DNA of 64,000 bases from Isoetes taiwanensis (taxonomy: Eukaryota > Streptophyta > Lycopodiopsida > Isoetales > Isoetaceae). Shown one piece after another: positions 9,362 through 19,399 of this stretch (positions within the stretch are counted from its first letter, which is position 1; each line of letters opens with the position of its first letter). The notes under the pieces were generated by a model. The model was not told the origin of the DNA. It did no database searches and was given only the letters and a program-made list of their open reading frames with translations. Location: contig JAJEKV010000288.1 of the NCBI GenBank assembly GCA_021234155.1, positions 186,001 through 250,000 on the forward strand, written 5' to 3'. Both the position numbers and the translations under genes were made by a program.

Positions 9362-11071
9362 TGTCCTGTAATACTTCTGAAGTAATCTCTTTGGGCTCTT
9401 TAGTCTCCCAAAATTTATGACCGTCAGGATGGCATGAGATAGTGGCATCACTTAGATAAAACAGTGTCTCTTGTACAAGATGGCCTTCAGCCATGGAACC
9501 CTCTGGTTTTGCCATTTGACACACAAAATCTTTGAGCACCTTCATGTAGCACTCTAGAAAAAGCATCCATCTGCTAGGAGTAGGTCCCGCCAACCTTATC
9601 TCATTTGGAATATGTATCAACAAATGTACTTGTATATATAAGCACATTGTTTATTGTACCTCTAGTTGCTAGAAATAAATTTACATGATTGCATAGAATT
9701 TGGTTACTAGTACCTTGTAGGTCAAAATAACTGGTGGGAAATTCTTTTCAATGTCACAAAGCAGTATAATCACTTCCTCCTCCACTTTTGAGATATCGGC
9801 CACTTCAATCTCTTTGGAGGAGACCCACCTTGCAAATTTACCCAATCGGAATATAATGGTCCTTATTTGTGGGATCAAGAAGTCTCCTATCGCACATGGA
9901 AGTATATGCTGCAAAGCCCATGTAATATCATTGCATACTTTGCACTATGGTTTATTACAAAAAATAGAAGTACAAGAATCAAAGCATATCTGGAGAAACT
10001 TGTGCTAATCATGCGTCTTTAATCCAGCGAGGCTACCTTTTTTTTTGTAAATGCCTTTCTTAAAGAAGCCCCATATCCAGTTGGTGTGCACACCTTTGCT
10101 ATCCTCTTAATCACTTCAATTTGTTGTTTCTTTCCCAAAACCCATGCACCTTGTTGCCATGTCAGCCCGGGGGGTGCACTCAGTAAAAACCGTAGAAAAC
10201 ATGTGAGTGTACGGGAGGGGGTTTTTTTGGGGCCAAAACTGTACCCATATATGGGAGGGGGTATTTTTCTTGCCTGAATTCCATATATATATATATATAA
10301 CAGAAATATGGTAGGGGTATATGAAATATGAGGTATATGAAATATGAGGTATATTTTCTTAGAAAATTTCCATATAAGGGATAATTTCCCTTAACCCTAT
10401 GCACGCACATGCCATATAGACTTTACATTAGGTGCAACCCCCGGGCATGTCAGTCTTCTTGCCTTTCCTCTCAATGTGCCAATATTTCTTTATTATTTTT
10501 TTCTCTTTCAGATCCAATCTAGCAGCAGCCAAGGTTTTCCATTCTCTTGTTAAATGTTGCCAAAGAGAATGAGCAACATTTTTTAAAATGTGCATAGGAT
10601 AAAGTAAATGGACCAACTCCAAGTCAGTCCAATACTCCAACTGTAAAAAATAGATAACCTCTTCATTCCAGGAGGAGATTTTGCATTGGCATCCTTATAA
10701 CCAATCAAGTAATCCACATCAGAGTTCTTCTCCTGCCACGCATCCAATCGATCCTTAGGTGTCCATAGCTTTGGCCTCGGCGTCTTATCAGAGCCAGGTG
10801 CAACATGGCCATCTGCCAAGTATTTTTTATGCCCCAGATATATTTGCTTTTTCATATCTTTTGATCTATAAGATGTTAAGTCCCACAAGATGGACATCCA
10901 CATGCACCACTTGTTTGTAGACCTGCAATGAGAATAAAAGAAGAAGCATGAAAATCTACTTGCTAAAATGTTTTTTTCCAGTTCGCTCACGCCACTGTAA
11001 CGCTGGAAAAAGTGTGAGCACCGTGAGTTTTGGTAACTTTTTTTTTTTGTTTCCAGCATTTTTTCTGCCAT
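9362..11071 (-). pseudogene. CACTA (En/Spm) TNP2-type transposase relic, C-terminal half
   Basis: On the minus strand, blocks appear in the order of plant TNP2 transposases. From 11071: KKQIYLGHKKYLADGHV (the GHRRFL block), then EYWTDLELVHLLYPMHILKN at about 10640 (the LDVMHIEKNV block), RLDLKEKKIIKKYWHIERKG, CTPTGYGASLRKAF at about 10100-10060, LCDIEKNFPPVI at about 9740, and finally MHLLIHIPNEIRLAGP with CYMKVLKDFVCQ and PEGSMAEGHL (about 9640-9480), the DUF4218 region. TNP2 binds CACTA ends and catalyses cut-and-paste transposition. Several frameshifts and stops and a 282-bp MITE at 10165-10446 disrupt it. The N-terminal half is absent here. No CACTA terminal repeats were identified. Confidence 0.88.
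10165..10446. mobile_element. 282-bp MITE with target duplication, inside CACTA relic
   Basis: The element begins GCCCGGGGGGTGCAC and ends with the near-perfect inverse GGTGCAACCCCCGGGC. It is flanked on both sides by ATGTCA (10159-10164 and 10447-10452), a 6-bp target-site duplication. The interior is non-coding, with a (TA)n run at about 10284-10298 and a duplicated 'tatgaaatatgaggta'. Removing it with one ATGTCA restores contiguous TNP2-like sequence (KTDM, then the C-TPTGYG block), which shows it inserted after the CACTA. Confidence 0.85.
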
Positions 11072-11248
11072 TCTTTCCTTTTATTCATTTTTTTCCCCGC
11101 GCCTTCATTCCTCTCTCCGAAACAGTAGGGTTGCTCGCCGTCATAATAAGGAGATTCTGCATGCAGTAATGGCAATTCTAATGTCCATTTGATCATAGAT
11201 TCATTTCGGATACGTAGATTAGTAGAAAAGGCAGAGCAATAAGGGTTT

Positions 11249-11835
11249 TATTAGTCCTGTGCCTCCTGGTACAGGACTATTCATGCATACGACGGACCAA
11301 GTCAAGTCCAAGGATCCCAATCGGTAGCGCGCCCGATCGTCAAAGGCCCAATAGAAGACCAAAGCGGCGAACCCCTTGAGTCAAAGCCTGGATTGCGCTA
11401 CCAAGAGGCGCCGCTCGGACAAGTGACCCGTCACCGCCCTTGTCGGCGTCGGCGTGATTTGAGGCACCCGGGAGGCACCGCCCGGCATTCACAAGAAATC
11501 AGGCCTCCTTCGAGAGTCGGCACCGAAATCGGTCGAGTGTCTATATTGGGCCAAAGGCCATTGTACTATATATATGAGTAGAGCTAGCACATGAGGTTTT
11601 AGATGAGTTTTGAGTCTTGTCTCATACATTTTTCTCTCGGTTGCGAGAGCTCATGTATCATCATCATTGACATCAAGGAAGCTTATCATTGTTGTCTCAT
11701 TGTTCTTGTTTTTTTTTCCCTCTCCTTTGTTTTCTTTGCAAATCCCAGCGTGACATAGTCCCGGATCCTCTGTTAGATCCAAGGGTCCTCCACAGAGGCT
11801 GTCTTTTGAGGAGTTCCCGAACCAGACCCCAAACA
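11249..11835 (+). repeat. 5' LTR
   Basis: 587 bp. Begins TATTAG (the expected TG mutated to TA) and ends CCCCAAACA. It matches the 3' LTR at 21612-22193. A TATA-like 'actatatatatgag' at about 11566-11580 lies about 265 bp before the end and is a plausible promoter, followed by CT-rich leader sequence. It is preceded by the GGTTT target duplication. Confidence 0.93.
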
Positions 11836-11975
11836 CTGTATGCCCGGCTGCGGGTCGATTCGATTTTCCTTTCTTCTGTGCGCCATGTGCGTAGAAACTT
11901 CACGCGGAAGAACTCCTTTCCCAGACGGCGTCGCTTGGAGGCGCCATCATCGAAGGGAAGCTTGTTGCGACATGT

Positions 11976-12779
11976 ATGGATGCTTATGACATTGAGGGAG
12001 GTCACATTCGGTCTAGGGCTCGATCGGCCACCCACCCCTCGTGTCATGTCTCGTCCAGTTCTCCGCCTCAAAGTGTGCAAACATTGCTCCGCGGCCTCGA
12101 TCACCTCATCACTATCGGGGAGCCCTATGGGGCTCAACCTTCTCAACCTTACTTCCAGACCCCGAACATGCCTACATCCATCATTCTTACGGCCATGCGC
12201 CTCGCCTTCACAACCATCATCTCCTACGGGTGGGCGGGGATATCCACAAGTCTCTTTGCTCCTCCCCAGGAATTTCCCTTTCCTACATTTCCCACCGCTC
12301 TTCCTGTTTACAACCTTACAGACCTCAAAACCAATGATCAGGCACCTCCAGTACCTCCACCTCAGCAACCCCTTCATCCGGGTCTTTCAGGCACTCTGCC
12401 ACCTCCAACTCCATCTCAATATAATCCCTATCCAGTTCCTGTCCAGCCCAGCACTTTCACCTCTACCTTTCAGACCCTTAAGCTGACTTATCCAACCTTT
12501 GGCAACACGAAAGGCAAACCATTAGACCAAAGTGTTCAGGCCCACATGGAAGAATTTGAGGCTCTGGCTGTCCTAAATGGTCATGCACAACCTCAACTGA
12601 AATTCCACATCTTTTCCACCACACTGCGTGGCTCTCCTCACCAATGGCTTATGTCCAACAAAAGCCACTGGAAACAAGATTGGTCCGAAATGAAAACTGC
12701 TTTTCTTTCACACTATGGAACCACGGATGATGATCAACTTCATCTCAAGCAACTCAATGATCTTCAACAAGAGCCCTGA
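11976..12779 (+). pseudogene. Gag capsid region of Ty3/gypsy element
   Basis: A 267-codon frame. The N-terminal half is Pro-rich and low complexity (about residues 115-165, with many PPP and QP pairs). From about residue 172 it has the retrotransposon gag signature: LTYPTFGNTKGKPLDQSV, then MEEFEALAVLNG, then FHIFSTTLRGSPHQWLMSNK and WSEMKTAFLSHYG, corresponding to the capsid W..L...F...Y helices. The frame stops at 12779 by frameshift. A following frame (about 12780-13060) continues gag, leading to a zinc-knuckle remnant RKYQGHLANEC at about 13069. Gag would form the virus-like particle. Confidence 0.82.
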
Positions 12780-13059
12780 GTCCGCCATGGATTTTGCGGT
12801 CGACTTCACATCCCTTTCGGCAAACTCAAGGAGTACCGGCCGAGCCGGATCTTGGTTTGGTTTCTCCAAGGACTTCCTCCAGCTATCCAGACTCATGGTG
12901 AATACTGGCACGAAGACTTTGGGCGGGCTATCGACCTTGTCAACCACTCGTCAATGTTTCCTCAGGTGGCGTGGCTCTTCGGGAGCTCCCTTTCATTCCA
13001 CCGGTCATGGTTCCACCTTTGTCCAACCTCAACCGCCACTTTCGAAATGATCGGATCGG

Positions 13060-13690
13060 TGCCATATGCGCAAATATCAAGGCCACTTGGCAAATGAGTG
13101 CAACTCCACCAATGGCCCGCCTCATTGTAAAAAGAAGCAACATGCGCCAATCATGACACGGAAGAGTGCACTTCGCACTCATCCTACACCCTTTCATAAC
13201 AATTTGGTTTATCAAGTGCAAACCACACCTCGGCAACAATCGCAATATCACCGCAACCCGCTGCGGGCTCAACCCAATCAACTCTATGACGCCGCGGGGA
13301 GCAACAAGCGGGGACCCAACCCACGCCCCCTTTTTATCCTTCTAAAGCTCGGTGTTATCAGCGTCACGAATGGGGTCATACCACCACCCGCGGCTGTCCT
13401 CAACTCCCACAAGTTCAAAATGCGGCTTCACGGCACCAATCGGACCACCTCGGTCCGCCTCACGGCTTACCAACTTTGGATTGCCAATGGCAAACAAGGC
13501 CAGCGCCCCGTTCTCGGAAGCAAGCGCCTGGCGCCTCGGCAATCACGCTATCAACCAGCTCACGCCAATCAACCTCAAATGGATCAACAAGCACGCGGGA
13601 AGAAATTTTTCAGGCTCTTAATCCTCCGGTCCGGCCGTCAAAGCTGGGTTGGTTTGGTTTCCACGCCCGGACCGGCGTCCGTCCCTTAAC
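13060..13690 (+). pseudogene. Nucleocapsid zinc-knuckle remnant and gag linker
   Basis: The frame from 13066 starts MRKYQGHLANECNS, the back half of a CCHC knuckle (C..C.k.GH.a..C) whose first cysteines fall in another frame (ICANI at about 13060). The remainder is Gln/Pro/Asn-rich linker with overlapping open frames to 13689 and no domain I recognise. Frameshifts separate it from capsid and from the downstream frame that carries the H3 module. Confidence 0.6.
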
Positions 13691-14245
13691 CATTATTCCT
13701 CATGGCACGCCAACCCGCGCCCAGCGATGGACACAATCCCTCATGAAGAGGACAAAAAGGTTCACTTTGCACCTGACTTGGACAAACTCATGCCTCATGT
13801 CATGCCTAAAGTACGCCAAAGCATTCTGAACCTCATGCAAGCTGCTGAAGGCCGCACGTTGGCTAATGTTCATGCCACGGGCGGCCGACCCAGCAAGAAC
13901 CAGCCCAAGCCGCCGCCGCCACGACCGGAGAAGCCCAAGAAGGTCCATCACGGACCAAATTCCAGGCATGCCCGAGTTTTTCGGGAGATTAAGCACTTTC
14001 AACAGTGCACTAATCTCCTGATTAGGAAGGCACCATTCGAGCGGCTCATGCGGGAAGTGATGCAGGAGTTCGTCACCGACTACAGGGTGATGTCCCTCAC
14101 GACAAGGGTGTTGCAGGTAGCTGCGGAGGCCGAGCTCACCCAATTGTTCGAGGAAGGAAACCTCTGCGCGATCCACGCGAAGAGGGTAACGCTGATGCCC
14201 AAGGATCTGTACTTGGCGCGCCGTATCCGCAAGGAATACCCTTGA
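13649..14245 (+). CDS. Gag C-terminus fused to a histone H3 fold
   Basis: A 198-codon frame. Residues about 30-75 are element-derived ([40 protein letters not shown]). Residues 78-110 form a Lys/Pro-rich tail ([12 protein letters not shown]). From Phe111 (nt 13979) to the end is a histone H3 fold: alpha[16 protein letters not shown], alpha1 [16 protein letters not shown], loop TDYRVMS, alpha2 ending NLCAIHAKR, loop VTLMPKD, alpha3 LYLARRIR. By eye about 55-60% of the 88 fold residues match canonical plant H3, with no gap. The loop-1 length is canonical. HFQ..TNLLI and RVTLM recall CENH3, and the tail is not the canonical H3 tail, so it may be a divergent H3 or CENH3-like variant. GC3 is about 76% by hand count versus about 46% in adjacent protease. 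Confidence 0.93.
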   Translation: MVWFPRPDRRPSLNHYSSWHANPRPAMDTIPHEEDKKVHFAPDLDKLMPHVMPKVRQSILNLMQAAEGRTLANVHATGGRPSKNQPKPPPPRPEKPKKVHHGPNSRHARVFREIKHFQQCTNLLIRKAPFERLMREVMQEFVTDYRVMSLTTRVLQVAAEAELTQLFEEGNLCAIHAKRVTLMPKDLYLARRIRKEYP

Positions 14246-14353
14246 GGATACAAATTTTGTATAAATTGATGTAATTGATAAAGATTTCCCCTATAAATAT
14301 AAAATTTTGTTTGCAAATTGGTATTAGATCTACACCCACGGTACATGCCACGG
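13881..14353 (+). other. Inserted H3 segment with 10-bp flanking direct repeat
   Basis: CATGCCACGG occurs at 13871-13880 and again at 14344-14353, both times in the frame V-H-A-T. Upstream it ends gag (TLANVHAT). Downstream it starts the protease lead (VHATVGNQQVNHVQ). Removing 13881-14353 joins gag to protease in one frame, so the H3 sequence is a later insertion of about 463 bp with a 10-bp target duplication. The 3' part (14246-14343) is AT-rich, looks like a 3' UTR and lacks a clear poly(A) tail. Insertion added a TGA (14243-14245) between gag and pol. Confidence 0.8.
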
Positions 14354-14670
14354 TGGGCAATCAACAAGTCAATCATGTTCAAATTGACGAAGGTAGCGCT
14401 GTCAATCTCATCACGGACAAACTCTGCAAACAAATGGGCATCAAACAACTCTATCGTGCCCCATATGACATCAAATTGGCTAATGGCCATATCACGCGAC
14501 CTCAAGGCGTCACACCTCTTCTTCACATCAACATTGGTGATCTCCGATTCCCCTTAGAATTTGGTGTTTGGAAGGCTGGAGAAGATCCAGGTGATTATGA
14601 AATGTTGGTTGGCGGACCTTTCCTCCGCCCGGGCCAAGAGTATCCATTATTGGGCCCACGGATCAGTTAG
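14275..14670 (+). pseudogene. Aspartic protease of Ty3/gypsy pol
   Basis: A 131-codon frame. VHATVGNQQVNHVQ leads to IDEGSAVNLITDKL, the active-site loop of plant gypsy proteases (usually D-G-G-S or D-S-G-A; here D-E-G-S, so the catalytic Asp is kept). It continues KLANGHITRPQGVTPLLHIN and then YEMLVGGPFLRPGQ near residue 112, the second conserved flap-side block. The enzyme would process Gag-Pol. It follows the H3 insert by about 100 bp and is out of frame with the next RT fragment. Confidence 0.8.
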
Positions 14671-16020
14671 TCATCACCGGATGGTCACCTCAATGTCATT
14701 ATGGACTTGGAAACCGGTAAGATCATTTCGGTTGATAATGCTGAACCCTCTCTCTCCGACCGATTACGAGGATACCCGGAATATCTATCAGGTTCGGGCT
14801 CCGTGCGAGCATGCGCCTCGTCATCCTACCCCGAATATCTTGATCCTTGGGGAGAAATGGCGGCAGTCGGGACCGGTGGCTGCCTTGCTTGACCCTACGG
14901 CTCCTTGCAATCGCATCAACGTGTTGATCACTTTTGGATCGAGAACTTCCTCCGGATCTGTTGATGTACACGCGGTCATGAAGCAACCTTTGCTTGATAA
15001 CAATCAGCAACCTCTCTTTTTCACCACGCAGAACGCCACTCATCCTGTCATGCTTCAACCTCCTGCTCATATTATCAAAGACACGGAAGTCATCCCACAT
15101 ATTCAAACTCCTGAAGTCGAGATTGTGGACGTGGGCAACAATCAGCCTGTCCGCATTGCTGCCAATCTTCTGACACCCTATCGTAACAGGGCCGTCACGC
15201 TCTTCAAAAAGTTCAAACACATTTTCGCCTGGAGCTACAGAGACCTTCGGGGGATCAACAAAACCTTGGGGGAACTTACCATTCCTACCAAATCCGATGC
15301 ACGTCCAGTATAGCAACGACAGTACCGGCTCAACCCCAATTACCGTGATCGCGTCAAGGCAGAAATTGACAAACTCCTTGCTGCCGGTTTGATCTATGAG
15401 GTCAAACATTCTGAATGGGTGAGCCCCATTGTCATTGCTCTCAAACACAATGGAAAGATCCGCGTTTGCGTGGACTATCGGAAACTAAATCAGGCCACGG
15501 AGCATGATCATTTTCCACTTCCCTTCACAGACCAGGTTCTGGAAGAGGTCGCTGGACATGAGATGTAATCCTTCATGGATGGTTTTTCTGGCTACAATCA
15601 GATCTCAATCAAAGAATCGATCAACTCAAGACAACTTTCACCACCCGGGGGGGCACTTTTTTGCCTACAAGGTGGTTCCTTTTGGATTATCAAACTCTCC
15701 ATCAACGTTTTCAGCGCATCATGCTCTCAGTTTTTCATGATTTTATGAAGGAAAATCCCTTCTTGCCAATTTTTCAAGATGACTTCTCGCCTCTGGTTCC
15801 ATGGCTGACCATTTGGATAAATTGGAACTTCGTCTTTCAGAAATGTGATGAGTCAGGCATTAGTCTCAATCAGAAATGCACCTTTTGCGTCACCGGGTGT
15901 TCTGTTGGGACACGTTGTCGAAAGCGGTATCACCACGGATCTGCCAAAATCGGTTGTGTGCTCAAGGCTCAAGCACCAGCCAATATCAAGGAGACCGCAG
16001 CTCTTTCACGGGTAAGGTAA
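14671..16020 (+). pseudogene. Reverse transcriptase of Ty3/gypsy pol (frameshifted)
   Basis: The frame 14561-15313 ends with the RT lead-in HIFAWSYRDLRGINKTLGEL. After a TAG at 15312 the RT core follows: INRDRV-like lead, AEIDKLLAAGLIYEVKHSEW, then SPIVIALKHNGKIRVCVDYR (about 15420-15480), FMDGFSGYNQISI (about 15573-15610), and VVPFGLSNSPSTF (about 15673). The catalytic box reads IFQDDFSP at about 15765, so both catalytic Asp residues are present. Later blocks such as NQKCTFCVTG follow. A stop (TAA for Tyr at 15567) and several frameshifts disable it. RT copies element RNA into DNA. Confidence 0.9.
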
Positions 16021-16560
16021 ATTATTACTCCATCTTCATTCCCGGACTTGCAGCCATTGCGGATCCCATTCATAAACTCACGGGTGATGAATCCACGGGC
16101 TTGGAATTCCGAGGCGGATCTTTGCTCAACAGATTGAAGCTTTTACTTACTCGGGCCCGGTTCTTGTTCCTCCTCAATGGGACAAGCCCTTTCACGATCC
16201 ATGTAGATATCTCGGCGTTAAGCTATTGGAGCTGTTTCTTTCTCAAGAATATGATCGCTGCGACAAACCAAACAGATATGCCGGTAGAAAACTCAATCTG
16301 GCGGCGCAACTACTCACCCACAGGCGTGAAGCCTTGGGTTTAATTTTTACGGTCCAACGCTTCCGTCACTATCTTTTAGGCGGTCGGATCAAATTCTTTG
16401 TTGACCACCAAGCACTCCTTTATTTGATCAACAAATCCCCCACGGGCCGCATTGCTCGTTGGGTTCTTCTTTGCAAGAATTTGCACCTTTTGAAATTGTT
16501 CACAAAGGCGGGCAAATCTCATGTTGTCGGATTATCTTTCATGCATCCTGCGGATGATCC
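16021..16560 (+). pseudogene. RNase H domain of Ty3/gypsy pol
   Basis: Spread over two frames. FTIHVDISALSYWSC at about 16190 carries the first catalytic Asp strand. Then follow GRKLNLAAQLLTHRREALGL and IFTVQRFRHYLLGGRIKFF (about 16280-16395), VDHQALLYLINKSPTGRIAR at about 16400, and a degenerate H-V-G-L-S end block at about 16520. These are the standard RNase H blocks after RT in gypsy elements. The domain degrades RNA in the RNA:DNA hybrid. Frameshifts separate it from both neighbours. Confidence 0.85.
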
Positions 16561-16839
16561 CTCCACGGGAGTCTCGGGCGCCTTTCTCGGCGCTCAACTC
16601 TTTTCAGTCGTCGGCCCGCGCCACATTGGTTCCACGACTTTCAGCAGTATCTCCTCACGGCTCTTCCACCGAGAGGGCGCCATGCTCTCTCCAGCCAAAA
16701 GCGTCAATCCCGTCGACACCAATTTCTCCGCGAGGTCCGTGGACTACACCATGGTTGCGAGGCCATCTTTACAAAAGAGGCAAGGATACAGATCGCCGGC
16801 GGCTGTGTTCTCCCTCATGAGGTCCCGGATATTGTCAGA

Positions 16840-17615
16840 AGCCCATGAAGGGGCCGGTGGTGGTCATTTTCATGGTGACACCACGACCGCATAAAATCCT
16901 TCTTGCGGTTATTTTTGGCCCACGCTCTTCAAAGGCAGCTCGCGCCCGCGCCCGCACATGTGATGCTTGTCGGTGTGGGAAGGCCGCGCCCGTGGCGGCT
17001 CTTCCATTGGCAGCCGATTTGCCCGCCACTTCCCTTCAGCAAATGGGGATGGACTTTGTGGGACCCATTGATCCTCTGCGGCGGCACCCGGTGCCCACTA
17101 CATTCGGTTCTCCGCGACTCACGCTACCAAATGGGGCGGAAGCTTGCGCACTTCCGGACAACACTGCGGCAAACGCGCCAAGGTCATCTATCAACAAATC
17201 ATCAGCGTTTTGGCTGCCCCGCGGGCCGGTCGTGATCGAGGTGTCCATTTTATCAATCATACCATCAAGGAGCTGACGGATTATCTCTCGATCCATTATC
17301 ACAAGAGCACACCTTACTATCCTCAAGGGGCGGTTTGGCTGAAAGCACCAACAAAACTTCGGTCACAATTCTCAAGAAAATTTGTGGCGCTTCACCATGT
17401 GATTGGCAAACCAAGCTTCCCTCTTGTTCTTTGGGCTTTATGATTCCCGTTATAAAAATTTTCCGGGCAAGTTAAAGTTTCGATGGCTTGGCCCTTATCA
17501 AATTGTTCAGTGGTGCAACCCGGCGTTTTCAAGGCTGGCTGAATTAGATGGAACTCCATTACCTACACTAGTTAATGGCTTTTCGCCTCAAACCATTTCA
17601 TACAACGTAAAGTGA
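16840..17615 (+). pseudogene. Integrase of Ty3/gypsy pol
   Basis: The HHCC zinc domain is split over frames: GGHFHGDTT (about 16858), then ARTCDACRCGKAAPVA (about 16960). The core begins LQQMGMDFVGPIDP (about 17035), holding the first D of the D,D-35-E triad. Further on HFINHTIKELTDYLSIHYHK and STPYYPQG at about 17250-17330 give the last core strand, although the catalytic Glu region is damaged. The C-terminal domain reads LKFRWLGPYQIVQW (about 17475) and ends at 17615. No chromodomain is visible. The central core (second Asp) is deleted or scrambled around 17100-17220. Integrase inserts element cDNA. Confidence 0.88.
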
Positions 17616-18593
17616 CAATTATACCCACAGCTGCTGTTTCGGACAAAGACACAAGCGAGATAGTGACTAAGCGGCATATTTATATTATATAGGTGGAATT
17701 TTTTTACAAAATGTGGGCAGAGCCCATCTATTTCGCTATGGGCGGCCCCTATTTACAAAAGCGGGCTCGAGCCCTATCCCTTTGTGTCCTAAGAAGAAAA
17801 CTCCTCTACTCGGGTTGGGGGCGAGATGATACGAGGATGTGGTAGTAATTACCTTTCGGGGTCAGTAGCGGTGCGAGAATCACCTCCATCCCGTTGGTAT
17901 GGGAATCGGCATGCTCCGCCATGCCGCACACCACCGTCCATAGCAATGCCACGATTGTGGCACCGCCGAGGTCAGGCGATCCATTTTACAAGTGATCCCT
18001 GCGGGGACGGTTAGGCGGCATCGTGCACTTGTCGTGCAATCGGCGGCCAGAACATACCGGCGCCATCGGTGTCTCCGCTTTCGCTCCTCGATTCGTCTTA
18101 TATAGCCAACCGAGGACCTCCCTGTCGACGTGGACCAATCAGAAAATTCGCCAAATGCAAGGCTGTTACAAAATGGGGAATCTTTTCTCCCGCCGCATAT
18201 CTAGCCATGGTACCTTCTGACACCTTCGTTTTAATGATATCCCCGCCGAGTTGCCGGCATTAAATGACATTCCTTCTTTTCACGCCCGTCGAACATTAAT
18301 GTGTGTCCTTTTGCCACCTGTCACATCAGATCATTCCCTTACGTCTCATCGCCACCGTTCATTGCTTCTCCCTTTACCATTTGGGGACTTAGCCAAAATT
18401 TTGCCTTTCAATCGCCAACCCATGCATCTGTTGCCTTTTTGGCATCATCAGCGGTTGAAGGTTAAGCCCTCATCATGCCCCTTCACCTACACTTGCGCGC
18501 CCTAAAACCACCCCCGTCTATCTGGCCTTCGTCTTACATTTCTCTGCTCTCCGCCTTCTCGGGGCGGTTCCTTACGTTAAGGCGCTCTTCGCC
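17616..18593 (+). other. Non-coding spacer between integrase and extra ORF
   Basis: About 980 bp inside the retrotransposon with only short frames. A CT/GC-rich stretch with 'cgtcttatatagccaaccg' (TATA-like, about 18089) could serve as an internal promoter for the downstream coding region; plant elements with an extra 3' ORF often have such a spacer. Nothing else was recognised. Confidence 0.5.
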
Positions 18594-19292
18594 ATGGCTG
18601 CCCCCAAACTTCCTACACTTCAAGCTTCTGCTCCCCGGGATGCGACTCTTTTCGGGTCTGTATCTTTCTCGACGCCCACATTTCGTGAAGCCCTTCTTGG
18701 TCCAAGTCGGGAAGTCGCGGAACGCCACAAGCTTTACGAATTCTCGCAAATGGAGCTCCCGGCCCCCAATCTGGAGCAATTGCAGCAGTTCATCGCTCAC
18801 ATCGTCCAGCGGCCGGAGGATTTTGCTACGGTGGTCGATGGCACCACCATTTTACTTACACAACATTTGATTTCTGAGGTATTCCGTATTCCTTTGCAAA
18901 AACCTTCTGTCTCTTGGGCTGCTTTACAGGACATGGACGTCACTCAGTTTGGTGCTCCTGCTTATCAAGCCAACCAGCATCGCCTCACAAATATTGCCAA
19001 GCCACATGACACTTTTGTGAAGTTTCTATGGCGCAAATTGCTTGGGTATTCCATCAAGAACACCCATATTAATAAGCCATTCTATAATATGGTCATCACT
19101 GCCATCCACTCCAATCTGCATGTTGATTGGCCACAGCTGTTGTTCTACCGCCTTCTTCAAGAAGTAGACCGCATTCGGGCTACCCCCTCCTCTATCTCAC
19201 GAAGTTTGGTGGGTGGCCATCTTGAGGCACTCATCCGTCATTATCTTCTGTTCTTGAGAGCCCTTCCACTTCCCATGCCTCCACTTTCGTAG
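18594..19292 (+). pseudogene. Extra 3' ORF of retrotransposon, N-terminal part
   Basis: A 232-codon frame from MAAPKLPTLQASAPRDATLF. Around residues 60-200 it has FIAHIVQRPEDFATVVDGTT, then LLTQHLISEVFRIPL, then a helical region FVKFLWRKLLGYSIKNTHIN and ending with HLEALIRHYLLFLRALPLP. The arrangement recalls the 'putative plant transposon protein' domain found in Athila-like plant gypsy elements, but I am not sure. It lies between integrase and 3' LTR on the same strand. The frame breaks at 19292, and the coding region continues in other frames to 21182. Confidence 0.55.
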
Positions 19293-19399
19293 CTCTCTTG
19301 CATTCCAGCTGTCGGACCAACGGGCTGTACCTTCCGCCGACCTTCCACGGTAATGTTCACACCCGGACAAGCGCATGTCACCGTCTCCTCTTCCTCCCT

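Noticed and set aside
13979-14242. H3 similarity as chance or low complexity
   Set aside because: All helices and both loops align without gaps, including the diagnostic [11 protein letters not shown] and PKD..LARRIR blocks. Chance is not plausible.
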